From UBA10133 sp964528565 (GTDB lineage Bacteria; Patescibacteriota; Microgenomatia; UBA1400; MFAQ01), in the NCBI GenBank assembly GCA_964528565.1, contig CAZGSP010000039.1:17368-81367 (forward strand): a stretch of 64,000 nucleotides of DNA, given 5' to 3'. The notes beneath the pieces were generated by a model that saw nothing but the letters and a program-made list of their open reading frames with translations, was not told the origin of the DNA and did not search any database. Positions within the stretch are counted from its first letter, which is position 1, and each line of letters opens with the position of its first letter. Position numbers and translations under genes: made by a program. Of this stretch, positions 42,846 to 52,692 are shown piece by piece.

Positions 42846-44396
42846 GTGACAAAAAAGAAATGGTGGATTTTGGTATTTATCTTTGTGCTCGCACTCATGG
42901 TTCGATTTTATGCTTTTCGGGAAAGTATTTACTTTGGTTTTGATCAGGCCAGAGATGCCTATTTATCACAAGAAATATATTTAAAACACGATATAAAGCT
43001 GATCGGTCCGCCTGTTTCCGGTGATGTTGGGTTGTTCCACGGTCCATTATTTTGGTACTTAGTTGGACCGGTTTATTTGATTTTTAAAGGCGATCCGGCA
43101 ATGGTGTCGGCAGTTTTTAGGGTATTAAACGCTTTGGGAGTATTTTTGGTTTTTGGGATTGGTAGTTCTTTATTCACGCCATTCGCGGGTTACCTGGCCG
43201 CAGTTTTTTATGCGGTATCTTTCGAGGAGAGTCAATATGCCATGTACGTTGGGAACCCGAGTCTTGGGGTACTTTCAATCCTTTTGATATTTTCGGGGGC
43301 TACTCTAATTTATAAGAAAAGTAAATACGCAAAATGGAGCCCTATTCTGATGCTTGGAGGAGCGGCGTTATCGACTCAAATGAACCTTATGTTCGTCTAT
43401 ACATTTTTCATGGTCGCTGCCTTACTTCTTGTTCTCAGAAAGCAAACTTCAACGATATCCAAGAAAATGTGGTTCGCCGGGGTTGGCGTGGCGGGGGCAA
43501 TTCTTTCATCTTTTCTGTTGGTAGAGCTTAAATATGGATTTAGAAGTTTTAAGCTAGCTTATTCATTATTTACAAAGGGATATGGGGTAATGGATTCTCA
43601 TGCATCAAAGTACATACTTTTCATTAGTAAATTCCTGAGAATGTTTAGAGATAATATCATCGGTGTTGATGCTTATATTTTGGTTGGACTTGTAGCAATA
43701 TTTGTTTCCATATGGTTGCTTTACCATGCTCAAAAAAAAGTATCATTCCGAATTTTGGCGATATGGGTGTTTGGTTGGGTCTTTCTAATGTTTCTGGGAG
43801 GACATACAGCCTACTATACAAATGCCGGTTTGGGAGTAGCGGTAATTATAGCCCTGGCTGTGCTAATTGAGAGAATCGGCAGTCAAAATAAATGGCTGGG
43901 GATCTTCTTTGCCACCTTCATAGTCTTTGGAAATTTAAATTTGATCCGGTTTCAATCACCGAACAGTTTGATCCAGGAAATTATCACCCAGCCGATGATG
44001 CGGCTTTCCGATGAATATAAAATGATAGACAAAATGTATGAAGTGGTAGGGGGAAGGGGCTTTACCGTCCGGATTACGGGAGTACCGTACAGTATCCCTA
44101 CCGTGTGGGCATATCTATTTCATTTTTATGGTTTAAAGAAATATGGCTACCTCCCATATTGGGAAACCGGAAACATATTGGGTTTCCCGGGAGAGATGCC
44201 GGTTCCGACAAACGGAACTACGTGTTTTAGATTTTTAGGGAGGGAACCAATGCGCGGATTACCTCAAGTGCTTGTCGATTACGATGAGGGTCGGGAAAGG
44301 CCGTTCTCGACAGTGGTAAATATGGATTCGATTGGTGAGTTTACCCTCGAAACCAGATGGGTAGTGAACTTAAGATGTCACAACCGGCGTCCTTAG
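42846..44396 (+). CDS. GT-C membrane glycosyltransferase, DQARD type
   Basis: 516 residues from a GTG chosen for the -10 box six bases upstream. FGFDQARDAYLSQEI places Asp33, Arg36 and Asp37 in the first loop. KLIGPPVSGDVGLFHGPLFWYL and FKGDPAMVSAVFRVLN follow. The exported tail, GGRGFTVRITGVPYSIPTVW...YGLKKYGYLPYW, is shared with the gene at 48391-49977. The two differ from the DE-type copies and form a second GT-C family here. Stop codons of this and the opposing GT2 gene overlap by three bases. Confidence 0.75.
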   Translation: MTKKKWWILVFIFVLALMVRFYAFRESIYFGFDQARDAYLSQEIYLKHDIKLIGPPVSGDVGLFHGPLFWYLVGPVYLIFKGDPAMVSAVFRVLNALGVFLVFGIGSSLFTPFAGYLAAVFYAVSFEESQYAMYVGNPSLGVLSILLIFSGATLIYKKSKYAKWSPILMLGGAALSTQMNLMFVYTFFMVAALLLVLRKQTSTISKKMWFAGVGVAGAILSSFLLVELKYGFRSFKLAYSLFTKGYGVMDSHASKYILFISKFLRMFRDNIIGVDAYILVGLVAIFVSIWLLYHAQKKVSFRILAIWVFGWVFLMFLGGHTAYYTNAGLGVAVIIALAVLIERIGSQNKWLGIFFATFIVFGNLNLIRFQSPNSLIQEIITQPMMRLSDEYKMIDKMYEVVGGRGFTVRITGVPYSIPTVWAYLFHFYGLKKYGYLPYWETGNILGFPGEMPVPTNGTTCFRFLGREPMRGLPQVLVDYDEGRERPFSTVVNMDSIGEFTLETRWVVNLRCHNRRP

Positions 44397-45208
44397 TCGC
44401 GGAACTTTTTCCGGCGAAGAATTACCTGCCACTTGTGGCCGATCCATAATACCGTATTCAGGATTGACGAATAGACAGGACCGTAATAGATTTGAGCGGA
44501 CTTGAGAAGAGGGCTTTTTAGATGGGAGACAAAGTTCCCGCTGGCACCGTGGGCGTGTTGGACTTTTGCGCGGGGGAGATAATAAACCGGCAAGCCTGAC
44601 CGGTAAAGGCGCCGACAAAATTCAACATCTTCATAGTAAAGAAAAAACCGTTCGTCTAAACCCCCGACTTGATCGAAGGTAATCTTTGGAACCAGGAAAG
44701 CGGCCATTACAGCCACTTCGACTTTGGTCACTTCATCACCGGGATTATATTTTTTGAAACAATTTTTGCAGCCGAAAAAGTTGTATTTTATGGCATTCCA
44801 AATGGTCGGGAATTTGGAACAAGACGGCTGAATGCTGCCGTCGTAATTTAATAGCCGGGGAGCGACGGCTCCCAGGCCTGGATGCTCTTTGGCAAAATCA
44901 AGTAATAATCTTAGGGCCGAACCAACGATCCTGGTGTCGGGGTTGATAAGGAGAACATATTTCCCTTTGGCTGCCTTTATCCCCCGGTTTACCGCTTTGG
45001 CAAAACCAACGTTTTCGGTGTTTCGAATAACGGTTGGCTTGAGGGAGTGTTTCTCGGCTTTATCCGCTCCTTTATCGGCCGGGTAGTTATCTACCACGAT
45101 GATTTCCTTGGCAATGCCGTCGCGATTTTTCTTGATAGAGTCCAAAAAGGGACCGATGGTGTCTTCCGATTTGTAGCCGACAGTGATGATGGAGAGCTCC
45201 GGTTTCAT
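44393..45208 (-). CDS. Family 2 glycosyltransferase, rhamnosyltransferase-like
   Basis: 271 residues from the ATG at 45208, which overlaps the stop of the upstream GT2 gene as ATGA; a reading from 45304 would add 32 residues that do not belong to the fold. ELSIITVGYKSEDTIGPFL, EIIVVDNYPADKG, ENVGFAKAVNRGIKAAKG and the NPD metal motif (VLLINPDTRI) are followed by the acceptor element RFFLYYEDVEFCRRL. Such enzymes commonly add rhamnose or fucose-like deoxysugars; the donor here is not known. Confidence 0.85.
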   Translation of the reverse strand: MKPELSIITVGYKSEDTIGPFLDSIKKNRDGIAKEIIVVDNYPADKGADKAEKHSLKPTVIRNTENVGFAKAVNRGIKAAKGKYVLLINPDTRIVGSALRLLLDFAKEHPGLGAVAPRLLNYDGSIQPSCSKFPTIWNAIKYNFFGCKNCFKKYNPGDEVTKVEVAVMAAFLVPKITFDQVGGLDERFFLYYEDVEFCRRLYRSGLPVYYLPRAKVQHAHGASGNFVSHLKSPLLKSAQIYYGPVYSSILNTVLWIGHKWQVILRRKKFRD

Positions 45209-46086
45209 ATTGATTTTGAGATGTGGGACAGGACGTTTGAGTCGGAAATAATAAAGTTCCGTTTCAAATGAGGATGGGTCATGAACCTCCACAACGAAGA
45301 CCAAACAACCCGAAGATATCCGGGGTGTTTAAGAGAGTGAGTGATGAGAAAAATTAGGTGACCAAATACCAAACCAGGATCCTTAACGTTTAACCAATTA
45401 AAAAGTAATTCGTTTCTTTGTTTTATTAGACTGATATAACGAGGATCCAACTTTTTTGAGGTGGATTCGTGATCGTGAATAACTGATGCCGAGGGTTCCC
45501 AAATTATTTTGTAGCCGCTTTTCCAGGCGCGATAACCAATGTCGATATCTTCCCAATAAAACGGCGCGTAGATCTCATCCATCCCGCCCAACTCATTCCA
45601 AATACTTCTTCTAAAGATGGCGCTACCGCCGGACGCCCAGGCGGAGAGAACCGGTTTTGTTTTATCTTTGCCGTGAGTAAACTGCATCTTGCCACCCGCC
45701 CAATACATGTCCGGCCATGAAGCCCCCTCTTCGTTGAAAGTAACAGCAAAAACTTCGGGGTCGTCAAAATATTTCATGACTTTGGCGTCGTATCCTTGAA
45801 GAGGACGAACGTCGTTGTTGATGAGGGTGAAAAATTCCGAGTCCGATTTGGCTATTCCCTGATTGACCGGTTTGGTATACCCCAAGTTGGTTTTATTTCT
45901 GACGATAATAGCCCGGGGGTAGTTCTTCTCTAGCCAAACCAATGTGTCGTCTTCGCTCCCATTATCGATGACGATCAGACGCCCAAGGTTTTCAGTGTTC
46001 TCCACTATATAGGGAAGATTCTTCTCCAGTAGATAGCGCGCGTTGAAGCTGGGAATAATGATGTCGATCGTCTTTTGGTTAGCCAC
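45205..46086 (-). CDS. Family 2 glycosyltransferase
   Basis: 293 residues from a GTG at 46086, chosen because minus-strand TATACT ends seven bases before it; an ATG at 46113 is the alternative. TIDIIIPSFNARYLLEKNLP, LIVIDNGSEDDT, TNLGYTKPVNQGIAKS and the NND motif FTLINNDVRPLQG make up the GT-A domain, then FYWEDIDIGYRAWKSG. Membrane segments are absent, but VFGHLIFLITHSLKHPGYL near the C-terminus may associate with the membrane. Confidence 0.8.
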   Translation of the reverse strand: MANQKTIDIIIPSFNARYLLEKNLPYIVENTENLGRLIVIDNGSEDDTLVWLEKNYPRAIIVRNKTNLGYTKPVNQGIAKSDSEFFTLINNDVRPLQGYDAKVMKYFDDPEVFAVTFNEEGASWPDMYWAGGKMQFTHGKDKTKPVLSAWASGGSAIFRRSIWNELGGMDEIYAPFYWEDIDIGYRAWKSGYKIIWEPSASVIHDHESTSKKLDPRYISLIKQRNELLFNWLNVKDPGLVFGHLIFLITHSLKHPGYLRVVWSSLWRFMTHPHLKRNFIISDSNVLSHISKSI

Positions 46087-46093
46087 TACCTCT

Positions 46094-46099
46094 AGTATA
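46094..46099 (-). promoter_or_regulatory. -10 box TATACT for the GT2 pair
   Basis: Minus-strand TATACT followed by seven bases and GTG at 46086. It lies inside the longer reading that starts at 46113, so it also bears on start choice. Confidence 0.45.
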
Positions 46100-46126
46100 C
46101 CAAGGCTGGGCATAGGTTGAGAGTGT

Positions 46127-46138
46127 TAGAATTAAAAT
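46127..46138 (+). promoter_or_regulatory. Candidate -10 boxes for the YfhO-like gene
   Basis: TAGAAT at 46127-46132 carries a TGt extension, and TAAAAT at 46133-46138 ends five bases before the ATG at 46144. Either would give a very short leader or none. Confidence 0.4.
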
Positions 46139-46143
46139 TGAAA

Positions 46144-48390
46144 ATGAAAAAAATCATAAGACTGTGGCCAGTTCTAGTTTTTGCCGTCGCCTGTTTTGTC
46201 TATTACTGGAAAGTATTCCTCAAGGGTTATGTTCCGTTCCCCGGAGACCTAATGGTGGGTGCTTATCTTCCGTGGCTGGAAAATAAATGGGGTTTCCCAA
46301 CGGGAGTACCCGTAAAGAACCCTTTGATCTCCGATATATTTTCGCAATTTTATATGTGGAAAAGTTTGATTGGAGAAGGCTGGAGACATCTGACCATACC
46401 GTTATGGAATCCTTATTCTTATTCGGGATATCCACTTCTGGCGACTTTTCACTCCGGAGTTTTTTATCCTTTTACCTTTATTTATGCTCTCCTGGGAGAT
46501 ATTAAGGGGTGGAATTTCTTAGTAATCTTTCCCTCTTTTGCCACGGCTCTAACAATGTATTTCTTCTTGCGCCAAATTAAAGTCGGCAAGGTTGGCGCAG
46601 TTGTCGGAGGCTTGGTTTATGCGTATTCCGGATTTGCGATTAGCTGGGCACAGTTTGTGACCGCTGATCAGGCAATGATCTGGATGCCTCTGGTTTTAAT
46701 TATTCTCGAAAAATATTTTGAATCAAAAAAGAAATATTATTTATACTGGCTACCGATACTTTTCTTCTTATTGGTGACGGCGGGGCATTTTCAAATAATG
46801 GTGTATATCACAGTGCTATCCGCGGCGTACTTCGTCTGGAAGTGGATAGAAAAAAGGGACCTTAAGGATCTGGCGGTGATGATTGTTCCCGGGGTATTAA
46901 CCTTTGGCCTTTCGGCTTTTCAACTGTTACCGACCTTGGAACTGACAAAGTACGGATTAAGATCGGTGGAAAATTATATCGCCCAATATAACTACGGTTT
47001 GCTACCGATAAAATATTTGGTGACATTAATTGCGCCAGATTATTTTGGTAATCCGGCTACCGGCAATTTTTTTGGAGTTTTTAATTATCATGAGGCTATT
47101 TTTTATACCGGAATATTTGCGGTGTTCTGTTTCTTACTATCGCTTTTTATGTACCGTTCCAACAAGTACATTCGATTCTTTGTTTGGGTAGTGGTCTTTG
47201 CTTTTTTGTTTGGATTTGACACTTTTTTAGGCAAAGCGGTTTATATATATAACGTCCCGGGAATCGCGACAAGTGCAGCGGGGAGAGTGGCCGTAATTTT
47301 TTCGATGGGTCTTGCGGTTTTAGCCGGAATTATAATTTCAAACCTCGAAAAGATAAGTTACAAGAAAATACTGCTGACTATAGGAATCGTCTCAACAATA
47401 TATATCTTGTTGTATTATCTGGCTAAGTTTAGTGACGGGATGTTGCTTACTCCCGATAATCCAAATATGCTGTTGGCGGTCAGGCGTGCAGTAACATTGC
47501 GCAATCTCTTGCTTCCGGGTGCTTTGGTTGGAGCATATTCGATACTTCTGCTTCTTTCTCGAAAATGGCGGATTTTTTCGGCCGCCATCATAGTCCTTGT
47601 CTGCCTGGAGATGTTTCGGTTTGGATGGAAATACATCCCGTTTGTCCCCGAAAGAATCGTCTATCCGGAAACTCCCATTACTCAGTACCTGGAAGAAAAG
47701 GGTAGGTCCGAGGTTTTTAGAATCGACCGTGAGCGGGCTGAAGTATTGCCTCCGGCCACTTGGATGCAGTACCGACTTATGAGCCCTTCAGGATACGACC
47801 CAATGGCTATAAGGGGCTATGCCGAGATCTATCAGAAAGTAATCAATGGGAATTTAAGTGGACAAGTAGGAAGATATTCCGAGTTGGAGAGATATGATTC
47901 AAAGGCTCTGGGGGAATTCAATGTGAAATATTTGGTGGTGGTGAAGAGAGATAAAGTTGGAAAGTTGGGAGGAGATTTTATCAACTTTTCCATTGATCAA
48001 AAGGAATGGAAGAAAGCTTTTGAAACCTCGGAAACAGCGATTTTGGAAAACACAAATTACCGGCCCAGAGCAAGATTTGTCGATTCAACAGATAGTGAAG
48101 CAAAAATTACTTCTTATACCCCAAACACCATCAAAATTTCATTTAGTAAGGGAGCCGGTAAAACTCTTTTGCTCGCCGATACCTGGTATCCGGGATGGAA
48201 GGCTTATGTAAACGGCTCTGAGGTGGTGATTGATAAGTGTGATGGCATTTTTAGATGTATTAAATTAACCGACGATAATGGAGAAGTTATCTTTGATTAC
48301 CGGCCGGCCAGTTTTCGGATAGGATTAATGATCAGTATTTTGAGTTTGATAGGGACAGTGATCGCCTTGGCTGTCCTAAAAAAGAAGTGA
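46144..48390 (+). CDS. YfhO-family membrane glycosyltransferase-like protein
   Basis: 748 residues from the ATG at 46144; the in-frame TTG at 46117 lies too close to the divergent gene. YVPFPGDLMVGAYLPWLEN puts Asp35 in the first loop. WNPYSYSGYPLLATFHSGVFYP and GGLVYAYSGFAISWAQFVTADQAMIWMP are highly typical of YfhO (GT-C-like). The exported C-terminal domain ends LLADTWYPGWKAYVNGSEV, another YfhO signature. In Gram-positive relatives YfhO takes part in glycosylating wall polymers with lipid-linked sugars. Tail-to-tail with the next gene at zero distance (TGATCA). Confidence 0.8.
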   Translation: MKKIIRLWPVLVFAVACFVYYWKVFLKGYVPFPGDLMVGAYLPWLENKWGFPTGVPVKNPLISDIFSQFYMWKSLIGEGWRHLTIPLWNPYSYSGYPLLATFHSGVFYPFTFIYALLGDIKGWNFLVIFPSFATALTMYFFLRQIKVGKVGAVVGGLVYAYSGFAISWAQFVTADQAMIWMPLVLIILEKYFESKKKYYLYWLPILFFLLVTAGHFQIMVYITVLSAAYFVWKWIEKRDLKDLAVMIVPGVLTFGLSAFQLLPTLELTKYGLRSVENYIAQYNYGLLPIKYLVTLIAPDYFGNPATGNFFGVFNYHEAIFYTGIFAVFCFLLSLFMYRSNKYIRFFVWVVVFAFLFGFDTFLGKAVYIYNVPGIATSAAGRVAVIFSMGLAVLAGIIISNLEKISYKKILLTIGIVSTIYILLYYLAKFSDGMLLTPDNPNMLLAVRRAVTLRNLLLPGALVGAYSILLLLSRKWRIFSAAIIVLVCLEMFRFGWKYIPFVPERIVYPETPITQYLEEKGRSEVFRIDRERAEVLPPATWMQYRLMSPSGYDPMAIRGYAEIYQKVINGNLSGQVGRYSELERYDSKALGEFNVKYLVVVKRDKVGKLGGDFINFSIDQKEWKKAFETSETAILENTNYRPRARFVDSTDSEAKITSYTPNTIKISFSKGAGKTLLLADTWYPGWKAYVNGSEVVIDKCDGIFRCIKLTDDNGEVIFDYRPASFRIGLMISILSLIGTVIALAVLKKK

Positions 48391-49977
48391 TCATCTAGAG
48401 CATTGGGCCATCATCTGCACTTTGGCGTGCCAGGGAAAAATGACTTCCTTGACCAGACATAATTTAGAGAAATTTCCCAGCCAAGCTGCTGTTCTTTGTG
48501 GCATATCGAAATCTTCTTCAATGATCAGGAAGGTTAAATTATTTTCACCTACGGATCTTTTTTTCGTCCACAGTTTATCAACGTCTTTAATATATTCGGG
48601 TTGATTGGGAAGATAAGCAACGTCGGCCGGTTGATAGCCGAAGGTTTTGGTGCCGTACCACCAAAAAAGATGGTTATAAGGAAAATCGTAGACGGAAGGA
48701 AGGTAACTATAGACCTTGAATCCCTTTCCGGCGGCGTTTTGATATACCCAATCAATTGCCCGGAGTTCGTTTCTCATATTACTTCTGTCGTCCGATGGTT
48801 TAAAGGCGACATCTCTGGTGTAGTCTATTTGTGACTTGAGCGAATAGTAAATTGTCAGTCCTACAAGACAAAGGGCAAAGACTTTAATGACCGGAGTTTT
48901 TGATTCAAAGAGAAAATTTACAAAGGAGGCGAAGAAGATGACGATGGGTATGGATAAACCAAGCGTGTACCAAATCTTCAGACTTTGGGGGAAAAGAAGA
49001 TAAAAAACGGCGGCAAATAGAATGAAATAAAAAGACACGGACCAGACTGCAAATTCATCGGTCTTTGACTTTTCCCGAAGGGTCAAGAGAATAAAGAGAA
49101 AAATAATTAGACCAATGATAAACAGGTACGGCAGGTAGTTTGGCGGCAGATGACTGGAGCGGAAGACCAAAAGTTGGAAGTGATCCCAACGCTGAAGTAG
49201 TTTGTCACTCAAACTTATTTTTTCTCCCAACATGGTCCCCTTTCCGGTAACTTCACCAATTAACAACTTGGTCATAATAAACCCATGCTTTAACTCAAAA
49301 AGGGCCTGCGGAAGTAAGGTGATGGTGAATCCGATTATTAAATTTAATAATTTTTTGATATTGGTTTTATCAAATAAAAGATAGATTAAGGCAAAAGGAA
49401 AAAGAAGAATACCAAAAGCGGCCTCAATTTGCAGAGCTAGCCCAGCGACCAGCCCTAACAGGAGAGTGTTTCTATCACTTTTATGACGTATGGCAGCTAC
49501 GAGGACCGCAAAAAAGAAGATCGTAAAGAAAGGCATGGAGTTGGCATTCCAAAAGTAGCGGGCGGTATTAAACCCGGTGGGCATAAGAAAGAGAAAGAGA
49601 GCAGTAATACCGGCCAGGGAAACACTCTTCTTTTTGAGAACCAGCCACAAGACGATGACCGATATTTGATACCAAAGTATCTGCCAGTAGACTATGGCCG
49701 ATGGGTTTCCTCCACTTAGAATAAAGGGGATCAGGTTAAAGTAATACCAGAATGGTCCTAAGAGGACCCCATTGATGCTGGTAGTGGGTCCGACAAGTCT
49801 GGGGGAAAAGGTAACAACCATATGACGGATATCGACCATGTCCCGACCCTGATCCATGGTAAAGGGATAATTGCCACCCGTCACTTCGGCTACTTTGATG
49901 ATTGATGTGGTTACCAGAATAATGACCAAAGGGATCGGCCAAATATTTTTTGAAATAACATTCAAGAGTTTCTTCAT
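48391..49977 (-). CDS. GT-C membrane glycosyltransferase, DQGRD type
   Basis: 528 residues from the ATG at 49977, which overlaps the upstream stop as ATGA; a reading from 50043 has 22 extra polar residues before the first helix. FTMDQGRDMVDIRH places Asp42, Arg45, Asp46 in the first loop, then RLVGPTTSINGVLLGPFWYYF and LSGGNPSAIVYWQIL. The tail GKGFKVYSYLPSVYDFPYNHLFWWYG, then KTFGYQPADV, parallels the 42846 gene. Last gene of a minus-strand run that starts at 54408. Confidence 0.75.
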   Translation of the reverse strand: MKKLLNVISKNIWPIPLVIILVTTSIIKVAEVTGGNYPFTMDQGRDMVDIRHMVVTFSPRLVGPTTSINGVLLGPFWYYFNLIPFILSGGNPSAIVYWQILWYQISVIVLWLVLKKKSVSLAGITALFLFLMPTGFNTARYFWNANSMPFFTIFFFAVLVAAIRHKSDRNTLLLGLVAGLALQIEAAFGILLFPFALIYLLFDKTNIKKLLNLIIGFTITLLPQALFELKHGFIMTKLLIGEVTGKGTMLGEKISLSDKLLQRWDHFQLLVFRSSHLPPNYLPYLFIIGLIIFLFILLTLREKSKTDEFAVWSVSFYFILFAAVFYLLFPQSLKIWYTLGLSIPIVIFFASFVNFLFESKTPVIKVFALCLVGLTIYYSLKSQIDYTRDVAFKPSDDRSNMRNELRAIDWVYQNAAGKGFKVYSYLPSVYDFPYNHLFWWYGTKTFGYQPADVAYLPNQPEYIKDVDKLWTKKRSVGENNLTFLIIEEDFDMPQRTAAWLGNFSKLCLVKEVIFPWHAKVQMMAQCSR

Positions 49978-51038
49978 AATAAAACCTTGATTTTTTCGTA
50001 GAAGTTTTCTGTCGAGAAAATCTTTGATCTTTCCAGGGCACATGTGGACATTCCGATCTGCTCTTTGGGGTTGTCTATTAGAGTGGCGGTCACTTTGGCG
50101 ATCTCCGTATCATTCTCACATAGGAAGCCGGAGTCGGGTGTAATAATTTCTTTCTGACCACCTTTGTTGATGACTATCGGAATACAGCCGGAGGCCATAG
50201 CTTCCACCGTGGTCATACCAAAGTGCTCCACCTTGTCCGGATCGGTTTGCTCATTGACTTCGTAACCGGCGGCATGCCAGAAAAATCTGGCTTTGGAGTA
50301 AAGCTTCTTTAATTCGTTAAAGTCCGGATTAACAACAAACTCGACAGGGAGTCCTTTAGCCATCTTAACTATTTTTTGCATGATCACCTCGTCACCCTTT
50401 AAACCACCGGCCAAAATGAGTTTGTAGCCCTTGACCTTCTTGGATAACTTTTTGAAGGCCTCGATAAGGACGTCCTGCCGTTTGCCGTGTGAGGGAGAAT
50501 CGAAACGGGCAACCGAAAGAATAACATCTTCTTTTTTACCCGGAGTGAAACTATCTATGTCGATAGGCGGATAAAGGACGAATCCTTTGTCTTTAGGTAG
50601 ATTTTTTTCAAGGACGTTTCGGGTAAAGTCGGAGTTGTAAACGAACTTTTTGATAAAGACATTCTTGAGATTGTTTACCGTGGGATTGCCACCCAACTTT
50701 TTGAAGGGTACCTGAAAGTGAATGATATTGTTCTTGGAAAACAAGAAGGGGAGACTTCCGTCACTGACCCAAAAGATCAGATCGTAGTCTTTGGTGAACT
50801 GGAGCCGTTCGGTGTAAGCGGATTTTTGACTGCAAAGGCCGTATGCTTCCTCATCAATAGATATTTTGGAGAGATCCAGACCAAAGCGAAGCTCGGCGGA
50901 CTTTAATTCATTTTTACTGGGCCAGGCCAGGACGACCGAGTAACCGTTTTTAATTAATCCCAGGGCGAAGGTAAGGATATATCTCTCCCCTCCTCCAAGG
51001 GTATCGATGTACGGATCGAAAATTAAAGCTTTTTTCAT
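49974..51038 (-). CDS. Family 4 glycosyltransferase
   Basis: 354 residues. IDTLGGGERYILTFALGLI near the N-terminus (glycine-rich acceptor loop), FVLYPPIDIDSFTPGKKEDVILSVAR at the domain boundary, and VEHFGMTTVEAMASGCIPIV for the donor (both glutamates kept) resemble ALG11-like mannosyltransferases. On the minus strand TATATA ends five bases before the ATG, so an internal promoter is possible in the 13-base gap. Confidence 0.85.
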   Translation of the reverse strand: MKKALIFDPYIDTLGGGERYILTFALGLIKNGYSVVLAWPSKNELKSAELRFGLDLSKISIDEEAYGLCSQKSAYTERLQFTKDYDLIFWVSDGSLPFLFSKNNIIHFQVPFKKLGGNPTVNNLKNVFIKKFVYNSDFTRNVLEKNLPKDKGFVLYPPIDIDSFTPGKKEDVILSVARFDSPSHGKRQDVLIEAFKKLSKKVKGYKLILAGGLKGDEVIMQKIVKMAKGLPVEFVVNPDFNELKKLYSKARFFWHAAGYEVNEQTDPDKVEHFGMTTVEAMASGCIPIVINKGGQKEIITPDSGFLCENDTEIAKVTATLIDNPKEQIGMSTCALERSKIFSTENFYEKIKVLL

Positions 51039-51051
51039 ATTTGTATATAGA

Positions 51052-52692
51052 CTATTCTAATCCAGATGACGATTTTTCTGACTTGTAGATAGACACAAGT
51101 GTATTCGAATATATCAAGGGATAGCCAAATTTTTCAAAATTGGCTGATGAGGATGCATAGATGTATTTTATCCCATATTCGGAAATGATGTTTTCAATAG
51201 AGATTACATCGGTGCCGGACAGGAAAAAAGATTCCTGGACCGACTCCCTTTTGGTGCCATCAATGCCCAGCAACCATGGTATTATACCGCCGGTAAAAAA
51301 CGTCCTTCTCTCGGCGAGGGCCGATACTTTAGTTTTTTTGTTGTCAAAAATCGGATCAACCATGACGATCGCATCTTTGCCGGAATTTATTTTTAGATAG
51401 TCCAGAGCCATGATTTCTTCCTTGGGAATCACATATTCATGGAATTTACCGGAGTTAAAGAAGTCGTGACCTAGAGAGTAAATAACCAAGGGTGATAGAA
51501 CGAATAAAAGAAGCAGACCGTATTTATTTTTGGCTAAGAAAACCCCCAAAAGAAATCCTAGGAAAATAACAGCAACCTGTCCAAATTGAACCGCATTAAA
51601 TGGATCCGGTTGCGGAGTAATCACCAGGGGTAGGGACAGGGAAACTAAGATACAAAGACCAAGAAAAATATTTTCTTTGAATGATCTTTTGAACGATTTG
51701 ATTAAATATATCAAACCTAATAATTTGATCCAAAAATTGCCCAAAATATAAATGAATATTTTTTCCATTTCCATCTGAGCGAGCCGAGGCCAATTATTTT
51801 TTGATTGATAGTGTAAGTATTTCAGGTAAAAACCATTCAAGCTAAACCTCTCCGGATCTTCAACCATCTTGGTCAGGAGCCAGCCCGGTCTAAAAGTGAG
51901 AGGTGCATTATGACTAAAACCTGTCTTATCGCTGATTGAGAAAAAGATAATACCCGACAGAATAATGAGTAAGATGGCGGGAAAGATGTTTTTATATTTA
52001 TTTTTTTCGATTTGAAGTAGACAGACAACACCAAAGGCAACGACCATCGGTAAGGCAAAAAATATTTTGACTCCAAATAGAAGAGACAAAGTAATCGCGG
52101 CAAGATAACCGTATTTTATTGATTTGGATGATATCCATTGAAGGACTAAATAAGTACCCAGAATAATCAGGATATATCCAATACCGGTATGTAAATTGAT
52201 TAGCTGGTCGTAAGGCTGGTCTAGTATGAAGGCGTTGCCGCTCCAATCCGAACCCTTTATAAACAATGGTTTAATAAAAGCTGCCGAACCAAAAAATAAA
52301 GTAGTAATGACACATATCACAGACCAAAAATCGTTTAGAGAAAATTTCTGGGCTAACTTAAAAATGAGAAATACCAATAAAAAGGTAACCGATAGTGAAC
52401 CTATTTGAAAGTAAGTAATAGCAATCGGAATACCGGAAAGAAGGCTGATCGTGCCCCAGAGAGCATCGCTGAAATAATGATAATTTTTTAGAGGAATTCC
52501 ACTCATTAACGGAAAAGTTGGGGGGATTTGCTTCGTCGTCTCCACCGCTAAACTGAGATGCCAAAGATTGTCTCCGCTGCCATTTATGAGCATCGTACCG
52601 TTCGGAAGAAGCCTACTAAGAAGCAAGGGAGAGGTGAGAATAACCGCAAAGATTAGAAGAAATAATAGAACTATTATTCTTGCTTTTCCCAT
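51052..52692 (-). CDS. GT-C-like membrane protein
   Basis: 546 residues, about twelve membrane segments. The first loop reads SGDNLWHLSLAVETTKQIPPTFPLMSG, with Asp41 and His45, then LKNYHYFSDALWG. The same layout (GHDAIFHLSLIEKFSQG, then NYHFLFDYLAG) is found in the membrane half of the 1057-residue protein at 56270-59443, so the two are related. The tail ends EYGIKYIYASSSANFEKFGYPLIY, like the 'YnVKYvl' element of YfhO proteins. Overlaps the GT2 gene upstream by 19 bases. Confidence 0.65.
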   Translation of the reverse strand: MGKARIIVLLFLLIFAVILTSPLLLSRLLPNGTMLINGSGDNLWHLSLAVETTKQIPPTFPLMSGIPLKNYHYFSDALWGTISLLSGIPIAITYFQIGSLSVTFLLVFLIFKLAQKFSLNDFWSVICVITTLFFGSAAFIKPLFIKGSDWSGNAFILDQPYDQLINLHTGIGYILIILGTYLVLQWISSKSIKYGYLAAITLSLLFGVKIFFALPMVVAFGVVCLLQIEKNKYKNIFPAILLIILSGIIFFSISDKTGFSHNAPLTFRPGWLLTKMVEDPERFSLNGFYLKYLHYQSKNNWPRLAQMEMEKIFIYILGNFWIKLLGLIYLIKSFKRSFKENIFLGLCILVSLSLPLVITPQPDPFNAVQFGQVAVIFLGFLLGVFLAKNKYGLLLLFVLSPLVIYSLGHDFFNSGKFHEYVIPKEEIMALDYLKINSGKDAIVMVDPIFDNKKTKVSALAERRTFFTGGIIPWLLGIDGTKRESVQESFFLSGTDVISIENIISEYGIKYIYASSSANFEKFGYPLIYSNTLVSIYKSEKSSSGLE

